From Branchiostoma lanceolatum (lineage: Eukaryota; Chordata; Leptocardii; Amphioxiformes; Branchiostomatidae): a stretch of 64,000 bases of DNA. Shown here piece after piece: positions 34,736 through 45,167 of the stretch. Every line of letters starts with the position of its first letter. The stretch's first letter is position 1. Location: NCBI RefSeq assembly GCF_035083965.1, contig NC_089724.1:23774474-23838473 (forward strand), written 5' to 3'. The position numbers were made by a program, and so were the translations under genes. The notes under the pieces were generated by a model, which was not told where the DNA came from, did no database searches, and was given only the letters and a program-made list of their open reading frames with translations.

Positions 34736-35444
34736 AGCACAAGGGCTTTCTACCACCCATAAATCGCGACCATACCTTGTCCAGAACACGAGATATAAAA
34801 ACCGGACGTTCCGCTGTAGTACCATGACAAGCCGATAGGGGGCTCAAAATCTAATAATTTCGAGATGTTAGTAGTAGTCATCAAGACCTACCCACATACC
34901 AAGACCATGGCATCCATCTAGGCCTTCTCGAGTTATCGTGTTGACGTTGACTCACACACACACATGTTTCCGTAGGCTAATTTCACAAAGACTAAGTCTA
35001 CGAGAAACGAAACGTGTCTCTTGATTCCTGTCTCAGCTTTCTACGAATAGCCGAGATGGATTATGCCAAACGTTTATCAAACACCCTCGAAGTTGGGTCC
35101 CAGAGAAAACTCAATTTTTACTTAATATTAGTATTTGAGAAACATAGCCACAATGCCACAATACATAGTAATTTTGATGACTACAAATTGACGAAAATGT
35201 ATATATAGTAGTTTTGTATACATCCGGACGATAGTTTTATTATCATTATTACTACGATAATTTGCAGTAAAATTACATGAAATGACTCGATCACGGTTTG
35301 TTTTACTACTTCTTAGCACCCTTGACTTTGATTTGGTCTTTTCCATTTTTTTCTTCATATTTCTGCTTGGTTTTAATGACATATAAGGATGGACGTGATA
35401 GGAATTGATTGATAAGAGGTACAAGAGGTACAAGCTTGTTTATA

Positions 35445-35715
35445 CCTAGTGCAATGGCCTAGTGGGTAGAGTGTTCGCCTTGCATACGGTAGGTCCCCGG
35501 GTCATACCAAAGACTATAAAAATGGTACATACTTCTTTCTCTGCTTAGCACTCAGCATTTGGGAAAGAGTATGGAAGTTATTTACACTTACCAGTGGACT
35601 ATCCTCATGCTGTAGTGATTGCACAAAGTTGTGCGGCCCAAGGGCTACTGAAACGGAGATGGACGCCGCCCTATGCACCATCGGTGCGGGAAGTAACTTT
35701 GACTTTGACTTGACA
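35445..35715 (+). repeat. tRNA-derived SINE, family S3
   Basis: Head GCCTAGTGGGTAGAGTGTTC GCCTTGCATACGGTAGGTCC CCGGGTCATACC has tRNA-like boxes. The body ends GACGCCGCCCTATGCACCAT CGGTGCGGGAAG then GACTTTGACTTGAC, typical of a SINE tail. Confidence 0.7.
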
Positions 35716-36501
35716 TGCTTGTTCAATGCGTGTACAATTGTGACAGACGTCTGCCCGCAAGATCACTAGCTATTTATTACCCAATCAACCCTGCAAACAA
35801 AAAGTCACTTTGTCAGCTTAAAGGTACGTATTTTAAAATCCGACCGATCAAAACATTAAAACATATAGTCACTATTTTTGGTCTTTTCTCTACATCATAA
35901 GTCGAAATCTACCTTTTTACATTGCAAAGCGTTCTCAGTGGACAAATGTGACTATATTGAGTCGCGAGAACGTGTCTTGAAATATACATACTTTCCACCG
36001 CCGGGAGTTTTTGGTAGGCTACTGAAAGCTAGTAGATTTTGCTCGGCTTGCTTTCTCGTTCAAAGTTTGCCAACGCTGGAAATGTGGAAAATGACACGTA
36101 CGTGTTGAAAAGTAGTTGCATGCAAATGTCCATCTGACTGGAGATATTTTAGATTCAGAATACAATTGCAGTGTTGTCGCCAAAATTCTGCATTACGTAT
36201 CTTTAACGTCTACGACATCTAAAAAAGGCGCTGTTGTAAGGCATATCAGAAAAACTGCTGACACGTGTTCCTGAACTCAGTTAAAGTATATTGAAAAAGG
36301 ACTATTGTAGCTGCTTCGCTACGTGCCGCCGTAGCTGAGGCGCGCCTCGCGAAAAGAAAGTACATTGCAGAGTAATACAAGCTGTAGGGATCGCATGATT
36401 CTACGATCATTATGTATAGTACTAACGTTACCACTTCAGTATTGCTACATTCTGGTCCTTTTCTGAAATTTTCACTCGCTGTGATTGTAATAGACTTTGG
36501 G

Positions 36502-36850
36502 TTAAAGGCAACCAAAGCAATATTAGGGCCCAAAATATGGAAATAAAAGAATGCTGAAATCTTTATGGTAGTGGAATTTACCAACAGTATTTAGCACATT
36601 TGCGTAATAACTTCATACTTTGAGCATTTCAAAACCGCGCAAAAACGTGCCGTAGAATGATTCCCTTAGTTCCGCGAGCCTACAATGACCTCGGCGACGA
36701 TTTTCAGTGAGTTTTCACATTTTCCATTATACCCGTCGCTATACATTGTGATAGTGTGTTGTTTGAACTAATCATGTGTAGAAATGACTAAATAAATTGA
36801 CTTTCAAAACCCGAAATTTCGGGCCCTAATATTGCTTGGGTTTCCTTTAA
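36502..36850. mobile_element. TTAA-flanked inverted-repeat element
   Basis: TTAA-AGGCAACCAAAGCAATATTAGGGCCC at the left and GGGCCCTAATATTGCTTGGGTTTCCTTTAA at the right. The terminal AGGCAACC/AGGCACCC similarity relates it to the 7763-8277 element. Confidence 0.75.
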
Positions 36851-38077
36851 AACAGGTTGTCACAAAGTAGACTCTTCGTATTTCCTCGTATATTTTACGA
36901 ACCCTTGTTCCAAGATGTCGATCCGTATATATCTCCCCCGCGCATGACGTTCTCTGCTCGTTTCCTAGTACTGAAATGGATACATCCTGACAACAAGCCA
37001 CAGAACGTGGGTGTCAAATCCTCAGGGGCGCAGGTGCAACTAGAGTTCCACGACTCCATACCGTCCCATCAATTTCTCGTTTTCTCATTACGTTGCTTTT
37101 TTGTGTGCATAATTCGTCGTCGCTATCCAATTTACCCATGTATATATTACGACGTTTCTTATATTTACCACTTATGATAGGGAATCATAGCTTTTTCGCA
37201 ATTACAACACAAATGACGCACTGATTTTTACAATTCATGCCTAATGATTTTCACCACAAATTTACCTACAGTACATAACGTTATGTAATATGTAGGTAAT
37301 TCCCATCATTTGCCGCTAAGCTATAACAGCATATATTCAATGACATATATCTCAATGATAATGCAAATAGGATCCTCGTTTGCATAATTCATATCAATCT
37401 TGTTCTTTAATCAAATATTGAGAAATTATTAAACATTTCGGTATTATGCAAATTTGATCTTGATTAGCATGGGTTGTACAGCTATGTTTATCTCTAAGAT
37501 ATTATGTTCATTTCTGCCTACGCTACCAACAAGCCAGGAACCTCGAACATCCATTGCTTTTCACAGATATGTATGTATCTTTCTATCTTTGATACCCACG
37601 AAATTAACAAGAAACATTATATGGCGGTACAACGATAGTTTATTCTGTATGTTTCGTGGTGACACGAACTCAACATCACTGATTTAAGAACATCAAACAG
37701 AGTATGATGTAATAATTAACGACAATGTGTAATTATATTCATCAGTGCTTTCAACATTCAACAGTCATTGGTTGATCTCATTTATCAGATATTGAAACGT
37801 AGATCCTTTCAATGTGGAAAAGGAGAATTAAACAAAACAGCTCACAAATTGTCGTCATCTCAGACTGACCGTCTAAACTAAAATGTTTTTCACACTAGTT
37901 CAAGTAATTTTACATTACCGTCAGAGACTGCACATGAAACATCAGGAGACAAGTTGTGGTCTTGTAGTTATAATTGAATTCCTCACATCATCTGGTGGAT
38001 ATTTGGTCAACGCTAGCTGCATCAGAATCTTTCCGATGTTTACGATACATTTTCTTAGCCTGAGTACCAGCCTTTTT

Positions 38078-38155
38078 AGCTTCCGTCCGCTACACAAGCT
38101 CCGCTGCGCTACCCAAGCTCCGCTCCCGGTCAAAAGTGGAGCTTGGGTAGCGCTA
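38078..38155. repeat. Short GC-rich hairpin
   Basis: CTACCCAAGCTCCGCTCCCG against GTGGAGCTTGGGTAGCGCTA, preceded by a third CTACACAAGCTCCGCTGCGC. Located about 140 bp beyond the GPCR stop codon. Confidence 0.6.
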
Positions 38156-38291
38156 ACATTTTCTGACACAATTGTATGGAAACTATAGACAGAATACATA
38201 CACGAACACGGCCTTACAAGCACTAAATGTGGATACGTTCTAGATTTTTTTTCATTATTTAAAAACATAGTTACTCACACATCGTGGAACT

Positions 38292-39578
38292 TTAGGGAAA
38301 GTCATGTTGGGTTGCAGCGTCTTTCTTATCTTCGGTCCTGGTCTCGTCTTTCTTTTCCGCTGCGTTTGTCCTTTCCAGAAACTGGAAGAAATTTTCCACT
38401 TGAGACCCGTCTACGTCGAAACTGCGCATGTTGATGGCGGAGGGAGGGGGCTCCACGGTTGCCGCAGGTTTGCAGAAGTTACGGATCGCCTTGTGTAGTT
38501 CCAGTCTTACCTGCCTGTTCAGCAGCCCATACACCAACGAGTTCAGGGCAAAAGACGTTCGGGCGAGAATCTTGAGCCAGATCACAACTTCTTCTACCCC
38601 TCTATCACTACCCCGCACGAGCCCATGATATAGACTTGCCATGAAATACGGTCCCCAGGTGAAAATGAAAAGTCCAACGATAAGCAGAAGAGTTTTAGTT
38701 GCTTTAAGCGGTTCGTTGTTCTGCCTTTTCCCCTGCGGATTCCCTCCATCTGCAGCACCGCTTACTGTCAGAGAGTTGGTACTGGTGGACGGAGCGGGCT
38801 CCCCCAGGCGAGCCGAGACGCTGAAAATCTGGGACGGCGTGGTCGGAGGGACTTGCAAGAATATACCGGAGGGCTTTGGCGTTTCATCCGCGGGAAGCAA
38901 GGGCGCCGGTAGCGGTCCGACCTGCCGGGATGCTTTCCGTGCTGTTCGGTAGATGAAGCTGTACATTGTGATTATCACCATGGCAGGGATACAGAAATAG
39001 ACAACGCTGATTATGATTGCGTAGGCAATGCTGGCAGCCCCGTCAGACCAACTAAAGGTGCACTCTTTGTGAATAGGATCATAGGAGTAGCTGTTCCAGC
39101 CCAGAAGAGGCGCCAGAGCAAAGACCAACGCTAGCAGCCAGATGACAGCGATGGCGAACAACGCTTTCAGGAGCGTGAGGTACGCTGCGTGCACCATCGG
39201 GCGGACGATGGAGTAGTAGCGTTCCACGCTGATGACACAAACCGTGGAGATCGAACCGAACGTGAAGAACGAGTCCAGGAATCCAGTCATCTGGCACACG
39301 GGAGCTGTGGAAAACCACTCACCGTGAGCCAACGTCGCAATGGCCAGAGGCGTGGAGGACAGGGAGTGCATCAGGTCAGCCGCACACAGGTTGAAGACGA
39401 AGATGAGGGTGAGAATCCTCAGCTGCGGTGTCTTGGCGATGACCACCATAACGCTGAGACTACCAACAATGGCTAAGACGTCCGTGGTTGCCAAGATTGT
39501 CATCATGGCGACAGACGAAACGGAATCAAGATCATTCCCGATTGTTGCGTTGATCGCTGAAGATGTTGCAGTCGCCAT
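38292..39578 (-). CDS. Intronless class A (rhodopsin-family) orphan GPCR, GPR161-like, 428 aa
   Basis: A single open frame encodes seven hydrophobic helices: TM1 about 23-48, TM2 57-83, TM3 92-118, TM4 135-160, TM5 182-210, TM6 293-317, TM7 328-351. Class A marks seen: Asp68 in TM2; Cys95 and Cys173 for the extracellular disulphide; Glu119-Arg120-Tyr121 in place of DRY; Thr-Trp-Gly-Pro 307-310 in TM6; Asn-Ser-Leu-Val-Tyr 346-350 in place of NPxxY; Cys369 as a possible palmitoylation site. One N-glycosylation sequon is at Asn10. The third intracellular loop (about 215-292) is long and Pro/Ser-rich. The phrases RYYSIVRPM, LLGWNS, TWGPYF and YGLLNRQVR resemble the GPR161/GPR101-type orphan group; this placement is from recall, not a tree. 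It acts at the plasma membrane or cilium; the ligand is unknown. It has no paralogue in the window. The start is the first ATG, with the N-terminus of ordinary length. Confidence 0.85.
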   Translation of the reverse strand: MATATSSAINATIGNDLDSVSSVAMMTILATTDVLAIVGSLSVMVVIAKTPQLRILTLIFVFNLCAADLMHSLSSTPLAIATLAHGEWFSTAPVCQMTGFLDSFFTFGSISTVCVISVERYYSIVRPMVHAAYLTLLKALFAIAVIWLLALVFALAPLLGWNSYSYDPIHKECTFSWSDGAASIAYAIIISVVYFCIPAMVIITMYSFIYRTARKASRQVGPLPAPLLPADETPKPSGIFLQVPPTTPSQIFSVSARLGEPAPSTSTNSLTVSGAADGGNPQGKRQNNEPLKATKTLLLIVGLFIFTWGPYFMASLYHGLVRGSDRGVEEVVIWLKILARTSFALNSLVYGLLNRQVRLELHKAIRNFCKPAATVEPPPSAINMRSFDVDGSQVENFFQFLERTNAAEKKDETRTEDKKDAATQHDFP

Positions 39579-40901
39579 GATAGTTCTGGTTATCCCAACG
39601 TTTTTATCTATATTTTTGTATCAGAGCTTGATTTTAGCTAAAGCACCTCTCTGAATGGTGTGACTGCCTCCTGTCGTCAGTGGATGCTAATGTTTACGTT
39701 GCTTGCCAGGCTGAAGCACTCCCCCGCAGTCGGCTTCAAACAGAGCCGCAGCCAGACGAAATCAGATCTCGTTAAATGTCAACGGCAGCGCCTGCAGAAC
39801 AACCAAAGGTGAAGCTATTTATATAAACCAGTGTACGTGACAACAGGTTGGAAAAACATGCGATGCAATCATAATGGTGCGATATGAGTGTTCAGTCATA
39901 ACGTAAACACACTGTCGATGGAAGATCCAGTAATGTTTAATTTATTCTTCTCTGCAATTCGTATGATATTCGCCTGTTAGAGATTCTATTCTATATGCAT
40001 AAAAACATCAGCTTCAAAAATATGCTATCCTATTTGCAAAAAATAAGCAACTTCAAAAGTCAACGTTTCAAATCTACAACGAAGACGCTTGGTGCCCACC
40101 TTTCAATTTCTGCACGGTACTGTAGTTTCCACATTCAGTTCAAACCTCAACCGTCTCCCTCGCTGGTAAGAAGGCCTGCTAGTATTTGTGTAACCGTCTG
40201 CCTGCGCTGATGAATAAATGAGTTCTGAGAAAACACCTTGCTCCTCCGGCAGATCCTTGGAACACGTAAAAGGGGGTTACTTCTATTTGACATTTAAGGC
40301 ATCCGCTGAGGGAGGGGGGTAATGAATCAATATGATGTGATCCTCAGGAAACGACTTGGCAGCTTTGTCGAAAAGAACCCCTAATAGCACCCCGGAGACT
40401 GGATCAAGCGAGGCAGGTGCGTACGCGGGAAGGATTTCCAAACGTTGAAGGTGAATCTAATTTGAGTGTCAGGGAGAACGTTTGTTACCATGGTTACCGT
40501 CATAACATTTTAAGAGGATATCCTGTGAGCTCTGCTCACGAAGATCTGAGGGTTTTGCCGTTTGAAGCGTATGGTTGTGATTTTAATAGCCTCCTTCGCA
40601 GACTTTAAGGAGCGCCGGCGTATATTTTTGGAGGGAGCGATGATTCAAGGGACGCGGAAACTATCTCTCCCAGCATTTAGAGAACCTGAATCATGTTACA
40701 AATCACCGAAACCCCATTTTCCACTTGCTTTGGGTCAAAATATGTACTCTCATCTCTTGTAATCATCCAATTGCATGGGGGGGGGGGGGGTCCATTCAGT
40801 TACTGGGTCATAAATGGTTCATTTCCGTGTTAATCTATGATGAAGCTTTACATATTTGGTTAATTCATTTCTATTCATAAAACATGGTCTTTTAGAGTAA
40901 A

Positions 40902-41921
40902 ATAATCTGCTTCTGGGGCTGAGTCCCCCTTTAGAATTTCTATACCTTAGCTGGCTTGGCGTTATAGTTATAGTATTAGTTCAGTACTCACATTTCATGT
41001 TAATACTTAAGTATCATTGAGCAAACAACAAAAACAAACACATATGTCTCTTCACCATCGACATTTAATACTCTTCTTCAAAGAATACAGATCACAAGAA
41101 GTACGTTTCTTTCTGTTAGTAAAGGGCTTTAAACTTACATTCATAACCACCTATTTTGTCCCTCTCTTGCAAATGACCTTATTTGCGTTGTGCTTTGTAT
41201 ATCAAACCTATAGTATATGTATGTATAGCTTGAAAGTTCATCTGTGTTGGTAGAAATCATTTTGATACAAGTTTTAACTGTAATTTCCAACACAAAAATT
41301 GGACTCACACAAATTTTCGATTGTACAACACAATTGACGACACTTTGTCAATGAGTGAGCAATCCAACGCTGGGATGACGTCACGCTATGCAGATAGCAC
41401 ACGTGACTCGGTGAGCAGTGGATCATAAGTAGCGGAAAGACTGTGGAGCCCGCCATCTCTGTTGAGGGATGATTGCAAGGCCCATACCACAGACCTTACG
41501 CAACTTATGATCCACTGCTCACCGAGTCACGTGTGCTATCTGCATAACGTGACGTCACCCCAGCGGTGGATTGCTCATTCCTTGACAAAGACTGGTGTTA
41601 ACGTTGTACAGTCGAAAATTTGGGTCCAATTTTTGTGTCGGAAATTACAGTTAAAAATTGTTTCAGAATATATGTATGCATGTGTGTGATGAACACCTCA
41701 GTTCGTCTACTATATGATTGAGTCGATACAATATTGGATGCAAAAAGACTGAAGGGTTTAAAGTAAGTTCAGTTACACCAGGTTACACCCACAGCAGTGG
41801 GGAGACGTATCCCACAATAAATTCTCTGTGAGTTGCACCTAAGCTTGTTCTTCGTTCTCAAGAGTTATATATTTTGTGTACGGTTTGTCATATTGAGCCT
41901 GTTCTTTGAGGGTTGTGAGGT
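40902..41921. repeat. Duplicated 3' flank of the lectin locus (copy 1)
   Basis: Aligns block by block with 61768-63235: AAATAATCTGCTTCTGGGG, ACCTTAGCTGGCTTGGCGTT, TGTCTCTTCACCATCGACAT, then an M1 element, then ATATGTATGCATGTGTGTGA and GTTATATATTTTGTGTA. Copy 2 continues straight into the terminal lectin exon, which shows the ancestral arrangement. Confidence 0.85.
41270..41658. mobile_element. Near-palindromic MITE family M1 (copy 2)
   Basis: The arms are about 190 bp: TTTTAACTGTAATTTCCAAC..ACACAAAAATTGG..GAGTGAGCAATCC..GCAGATAGCACACGTGACTC GGTGAGCAGTGGATCATAAG and its reverse complement. The right arm is less divergent than expected, so the element can fold into a long hairpin. Present at the equivalent place in 62582-62940, so it inserted before the locus duplication. 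Confidence 0.85.
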
Positions 41922-42550
41922 CACGGGGTATAACGTACGTCACGGGATGGCCAGACACATTCGGTGGTCGCAGAGATCTATCAGCCGCAACGCGCAGACA
42001 CATTCGACGCGCCGCGGAAAAATCAGCCGTCCGCGCGGACCTATCAGCCGCAACGCGCAGACAAATTCGACGCCGCGCGGACCTATCAGCCCTTCGCGAG
42101 GAAAACTCAGCCGTGGGACAGCGCCATCAGGTGTCTCACTACTGCCTTCAGAGAGCGCTGGAAAGCCCGCGCCAAGGTAGGTCCTCCACAATTTCCTTCT
42201 CTAGCGTCATATAGAGACATCGACTGGTAATCTAACTAGGCCTATCAGGTGCCAGACTATCTTAGGGTCATCCGGAGCCAGAAATAATCGGCAGGTCTTC
42301 AAATTAAGTCGAGATATAGGGAGAACAGTTCTCAATCGGTGACACACCACATCGAAGTTGTCAAGGTAAACAGTGGCTAATGCTGTATTTTGGGCCATTA
42401 GAAGCAAAGACATCGGCGGTTTTGACGTCTTTTAGTGTGATTGGGTGTCCAGAACAACGTAACATACTCTGGAATTGATACAATATGCCCACAGAGCGAA
42501 AATCATGTGGTAGAAGTGATACCGCTATATGTCGCCCCCCTCCCCATTTT
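41922..42550 (+). repeat. Left inverted arm of the foldback element
   Basis: Reverse-complementary to 44515-45147, so that each reading frame in one arm recurs in the other (for example a 68-aa frame at 42413-42207 and at 44656-44862). These frames are explained by arm symmetry and show no domain. Confidence 0.9.
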
Positions 42551-43599
42551 CCAGTAAAGTTACGGCCAATATCTTATGTAGTAGTATAGTAAGCATTAAC
42601 AGGCAATAGTGTTTTTGTCGCCTCGATTCATTTTGGCGATATGCGGGGAATACCTTTTATCACTTTATGGGGTTATCCTCATCTAGATGATTCAACGAAC
42701 ATCTCATACGTTTCTCGCAAGATTGTTTACTATATTGTTACTACTATTACCCAGGTATAATGTGTCACTGCAAGTAATCAACCCTGACATTTTTCAGAAA
42801 TGACTCGTCGACTCAGGTTGACACTACATCCGCGGAAAAGGTGTAGAAACAAAACAACGGGCACCTGGAAAGCAAACACGCGAAGTTGACGATGTATGGG
42901 TAACAGAAGATAACATTGGCATTGATGACAGCACTGCAGCAAGTCCCAGGCAGAAAGAGACACAACTCTCCTGGTCAACTCCTACTCGAGCTAGCGTCAA
43001 CGACACTTTTTCTGGACTGTAGGCTTCTCTCCCTTTATACGAAAGGCACTAAGCAACGGAAATCATACAATGTACAACTGGAATATTCAAATAACTCCAT
43101 ATTTGCCGTAGAAATCTATATATTCATAGAGATATGTATTGAGTAGATATTGGATGAAGACTATACTTTGTCAGGTTGTTATATTCACAGATGTAGGTGA
43201 TGGACCATCTCAGCGTTGCATAATTGTACTGACCATCCGTATTTCCTGAAATGTTAATCCAAAAATGACACACAAAATATAGTTATATATAACTAGATTT
43301 ATTCTGGTTGTTTACAAAATATATATTTGCTGAATTGCAATACCATGATCTTGATCTTGTTATACATCACTTGGCAAATGACTATGTTGTAATCATATTG
43401 CACTGTAGCTTAATCTATTGCTATAGATTACAAATTAAAGTATTCTGATCGTTTATAAATATTGACTCTTGAAAAAAGAAGAACAAAGTCAAAACCAATC
43501 AAATACCGAGTCTCGGCGCCGTGATTTTCCCAACACTACAGATGAAAATATGTCACTGTACAGGTGCACTATACACAAGGTATACCTTCTTGTGAAACA

Positions 43600-44328
43600 A
43601 CAAATATAATTATATGAACCAGAATTACTGCATGATTACACACAAGTTCTTCCTTTTTATGAAATCTGTGTTCACACTTGTAGCACTGACAAACGTCTTT
43701 ACTCTGGGATTGTCATGGGTTCTGTGATGATGTTTCAGGACTTCTTATACTATGACTTAAAGGACTTTCCACGTTTGTCACAAAAATCCCAATCTGAATG
43801 CACTATCATGTGCTTCTTCACTTGAACTCTTTCTGACAAACTGGGCACTCCTTGGATGATTCAACTTAGTGATCCTGAAAGTCTCTAGCATAAATAAAGT
43901 CTTTATTGCACAACCCACACTAAATTGCTGGTCCTTTATCAGCCCCATGGCAGCGACGCTTGTGTTCAGCTACTGAACCGCTGTTCGCTTAGCACTTGCC
44001 ATGTGTACACAGACTGCACTGTAGTCCTGCGTGTGGGGGAGGAGACATCCTTTTCTACATCTTCAGCTGGCAAAACCACACCAGGTAGGTCATCAGACTC
44101 GTTGGACTCTTCCAAAGACACTGAACCCTCACTGGATCCACTGGTGCTGGTGTTTGAACGGGATCCACTGGTGCTGGTGTTTGAACGGGATCCACTGGTG
44201 CTGTTACTTGAAGACCAGGTACCCTGTCCCTCCCCAAGGCATGGCTTGTCAGGTGGTTCTTCATCTCCCTCCTGAAGGCTGGACTTGTAGGGTAGAACAG
44301 GTGGTTTTACATTTGTGGTCACATGCAC
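43600..44328 (-). pseudogene. C2H2 zinc-finger protein remnant inside the foldback element
   Basis: Reading down the minus strand, 44328-43966 encodes a Ser/Thr-rich acidic stretch with a repeated GSRSNTSTS unit. Then come degenerate C2H2 fingers: CGLCNKDFIYARDFQDH (about 43915-43865), CPVCQKEFK then KKHMIVH one frame later (about 43845-43795), a damaged FCDKRGKSFKS unit (about 43785-43750) and CYKCEHRFHKKEELVCNH (about 43670-43615). In-frame stops and frameshifts interrupt every unit, so this is not functional as it stands. Zinc-finger arrays bind DNA in host transcription factors. The remnant lies only in the unique spacer, not in the arms, suggesting capture of a host gene piece or remains of an element-encoded protein. 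No introns are evident. The identity of the parent gene is unknown. Confidence 0.6.
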
Positions 44329-44514
44329 AAACCTGTCCTACTCATCAAACTCCATGGCTGAAATGCAAATTCCAAAAATGAATGCCTTTGTCTGGATAAA
44401 CATTGATGACTCTGCATCTTCATTGAAATGACCACAACAGTATCGCTTCTTATGGCTTTAATACTGCTATAAGAGCTAACATCGTTCTAGTACTTCTACA
44501 CATGGTGGTTCGTA

Positions 44515-45147
44515 CTGAAGGATGGGGGAGGGGGGCGTTATATAGCGGTATCACTTCTACCACATATTTTCGCTCTGTGGGCATATTATATCAATTCCAG
44601 AGTATGTTACGTTGTTCTGGACACCCAATCACACTAAAAGACGTCAAAACCGCCGATGTCTTTGCTTCTAATGGCCCAAAATACAGCATTAGCCACTGTT
44701 TACCTTGACAACTTCGATGTGGTGTGTCACCGATTGAGAACTGTTCTCCCTATATCTCGACTTAATTTGAAGACCTGCCGATTATTTCTGGCTCCGGATG
44801 ACCCTAAGATAGTCTGGCACCTGATAGGCCTAGTTAGATTACCAGTCGATGTCTCTATATGACGCTAGAGAAGGAAATTGTGGAGGACCTACCTTGGCGC
44901 GGGCTTTCCAGCGCTCTCTGAAGGCAGTAGTGAGACACCTGATGGCGCTGTCCCACGGCTGAGTTTTCCTCGCGAAGGGCTGATAGGTCCGCGCGGTGTC
45001 GAATTTGTCTGCGCGTTGCGGCTGATAGGTCCGCGCGGACGGCTGATTTTTCCGCGGCGCGTCGAATGTGTCTGCGCGTTGCGGCTGATAGATCTCTGCG
45101 ACCACCGAATGTGTCTGGCCATCCCGTGACGTACGTTATACCCCGTG
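44515..45147 (-). repeat. Right inverted arm of the foldback element
   Basis: Mirror of 41922-42550; ends GACGTACGTTATACCCCGTG next to the GAGGT duplication. Confidence 0.9.
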
Positions 45148-45167
45148 GAGGTGCGATTTGATGGTTG

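Larger units (their letters stand above)
25242..38291. other. Gene-poor, repeat-rich region
   Basis: I find no supportable host gene in these 13 kb. Specific repeats are listed separately. The longest open frames (for example 32476-32799 and 32812-33192 on +) show no domain, no low-complexity bias, no splice logic and no paralogue in the window, so I treat them as chance frames. Confidence 0.55.
39579..41921. other. Region upstream of the GPCR and downstream flank of lectin gene C
   Basis: 39579-40900 shows no gene; it has a 12-G run near 40780 and no clear promoter motif. 40902-41921 is duplicated at 61768-63235 (with one extra insertion there) and represents the original 3' flank of the lectin genes, now separated from gene C by the foldback element. 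Confidence 0.6.
41917..45152. mobile_element. Foldback DNA transposon, 3.2 kb, with 5-bp target duplication GAGGT
   Basis: The element proper is 41922-45147, bounded by CACGGGG...CCCCGTG and flanked on both sides by GAGGT (41917-41921 and 45148-45152). Terminal inverted arms are about 630 bp (41922-42550 and 44515-45147) and nearly identical. They contain subterminal direct repeats of the type CTATCAGCCGCAACGCGCAG followed by ACAxATTCGAC. The spacer (about 42551-44514) carries a decayed zinc-finger gene remnant. No transposase is recognisable, so it is non-autonomous. The paralogous site at about 63222-63245 reads GAGGGTTGAGGTGCGACTTG without the element, confirming the boundary. The right end lies 20 bp beyond the stop codon of gene C, i.e. 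in its 3' UTR. CAC ends and a 5-bp duplication are shared with Transib/RAG-type elements, but CACGGGG is not the usual heptamer, so I leave the superfamily open. Confidence 0.88.

Noticed and set aside
15405..35715. tRNA genes suggested by GGTTCGAATCC-type B boxes
   Set aside because: The sequences lack a foldable acceptor stem and anticodon arm and recur with non-tRNA bodies, so they are SINE heads.
42207..42413. 68-aa frame found twice in opposite orientation (also 44656-44862)
   Set aside because: Explained by the inverted arms of the foldback element; no domain and no codon bias seen.
41922..45147. Firm classification of the foldback element as Transib or ProtoRAG
   Set aside because: Only CAC ends and a 5-bp duplication agree; the heptamer differs and no transposase is present, so kept as a lead, not a call.
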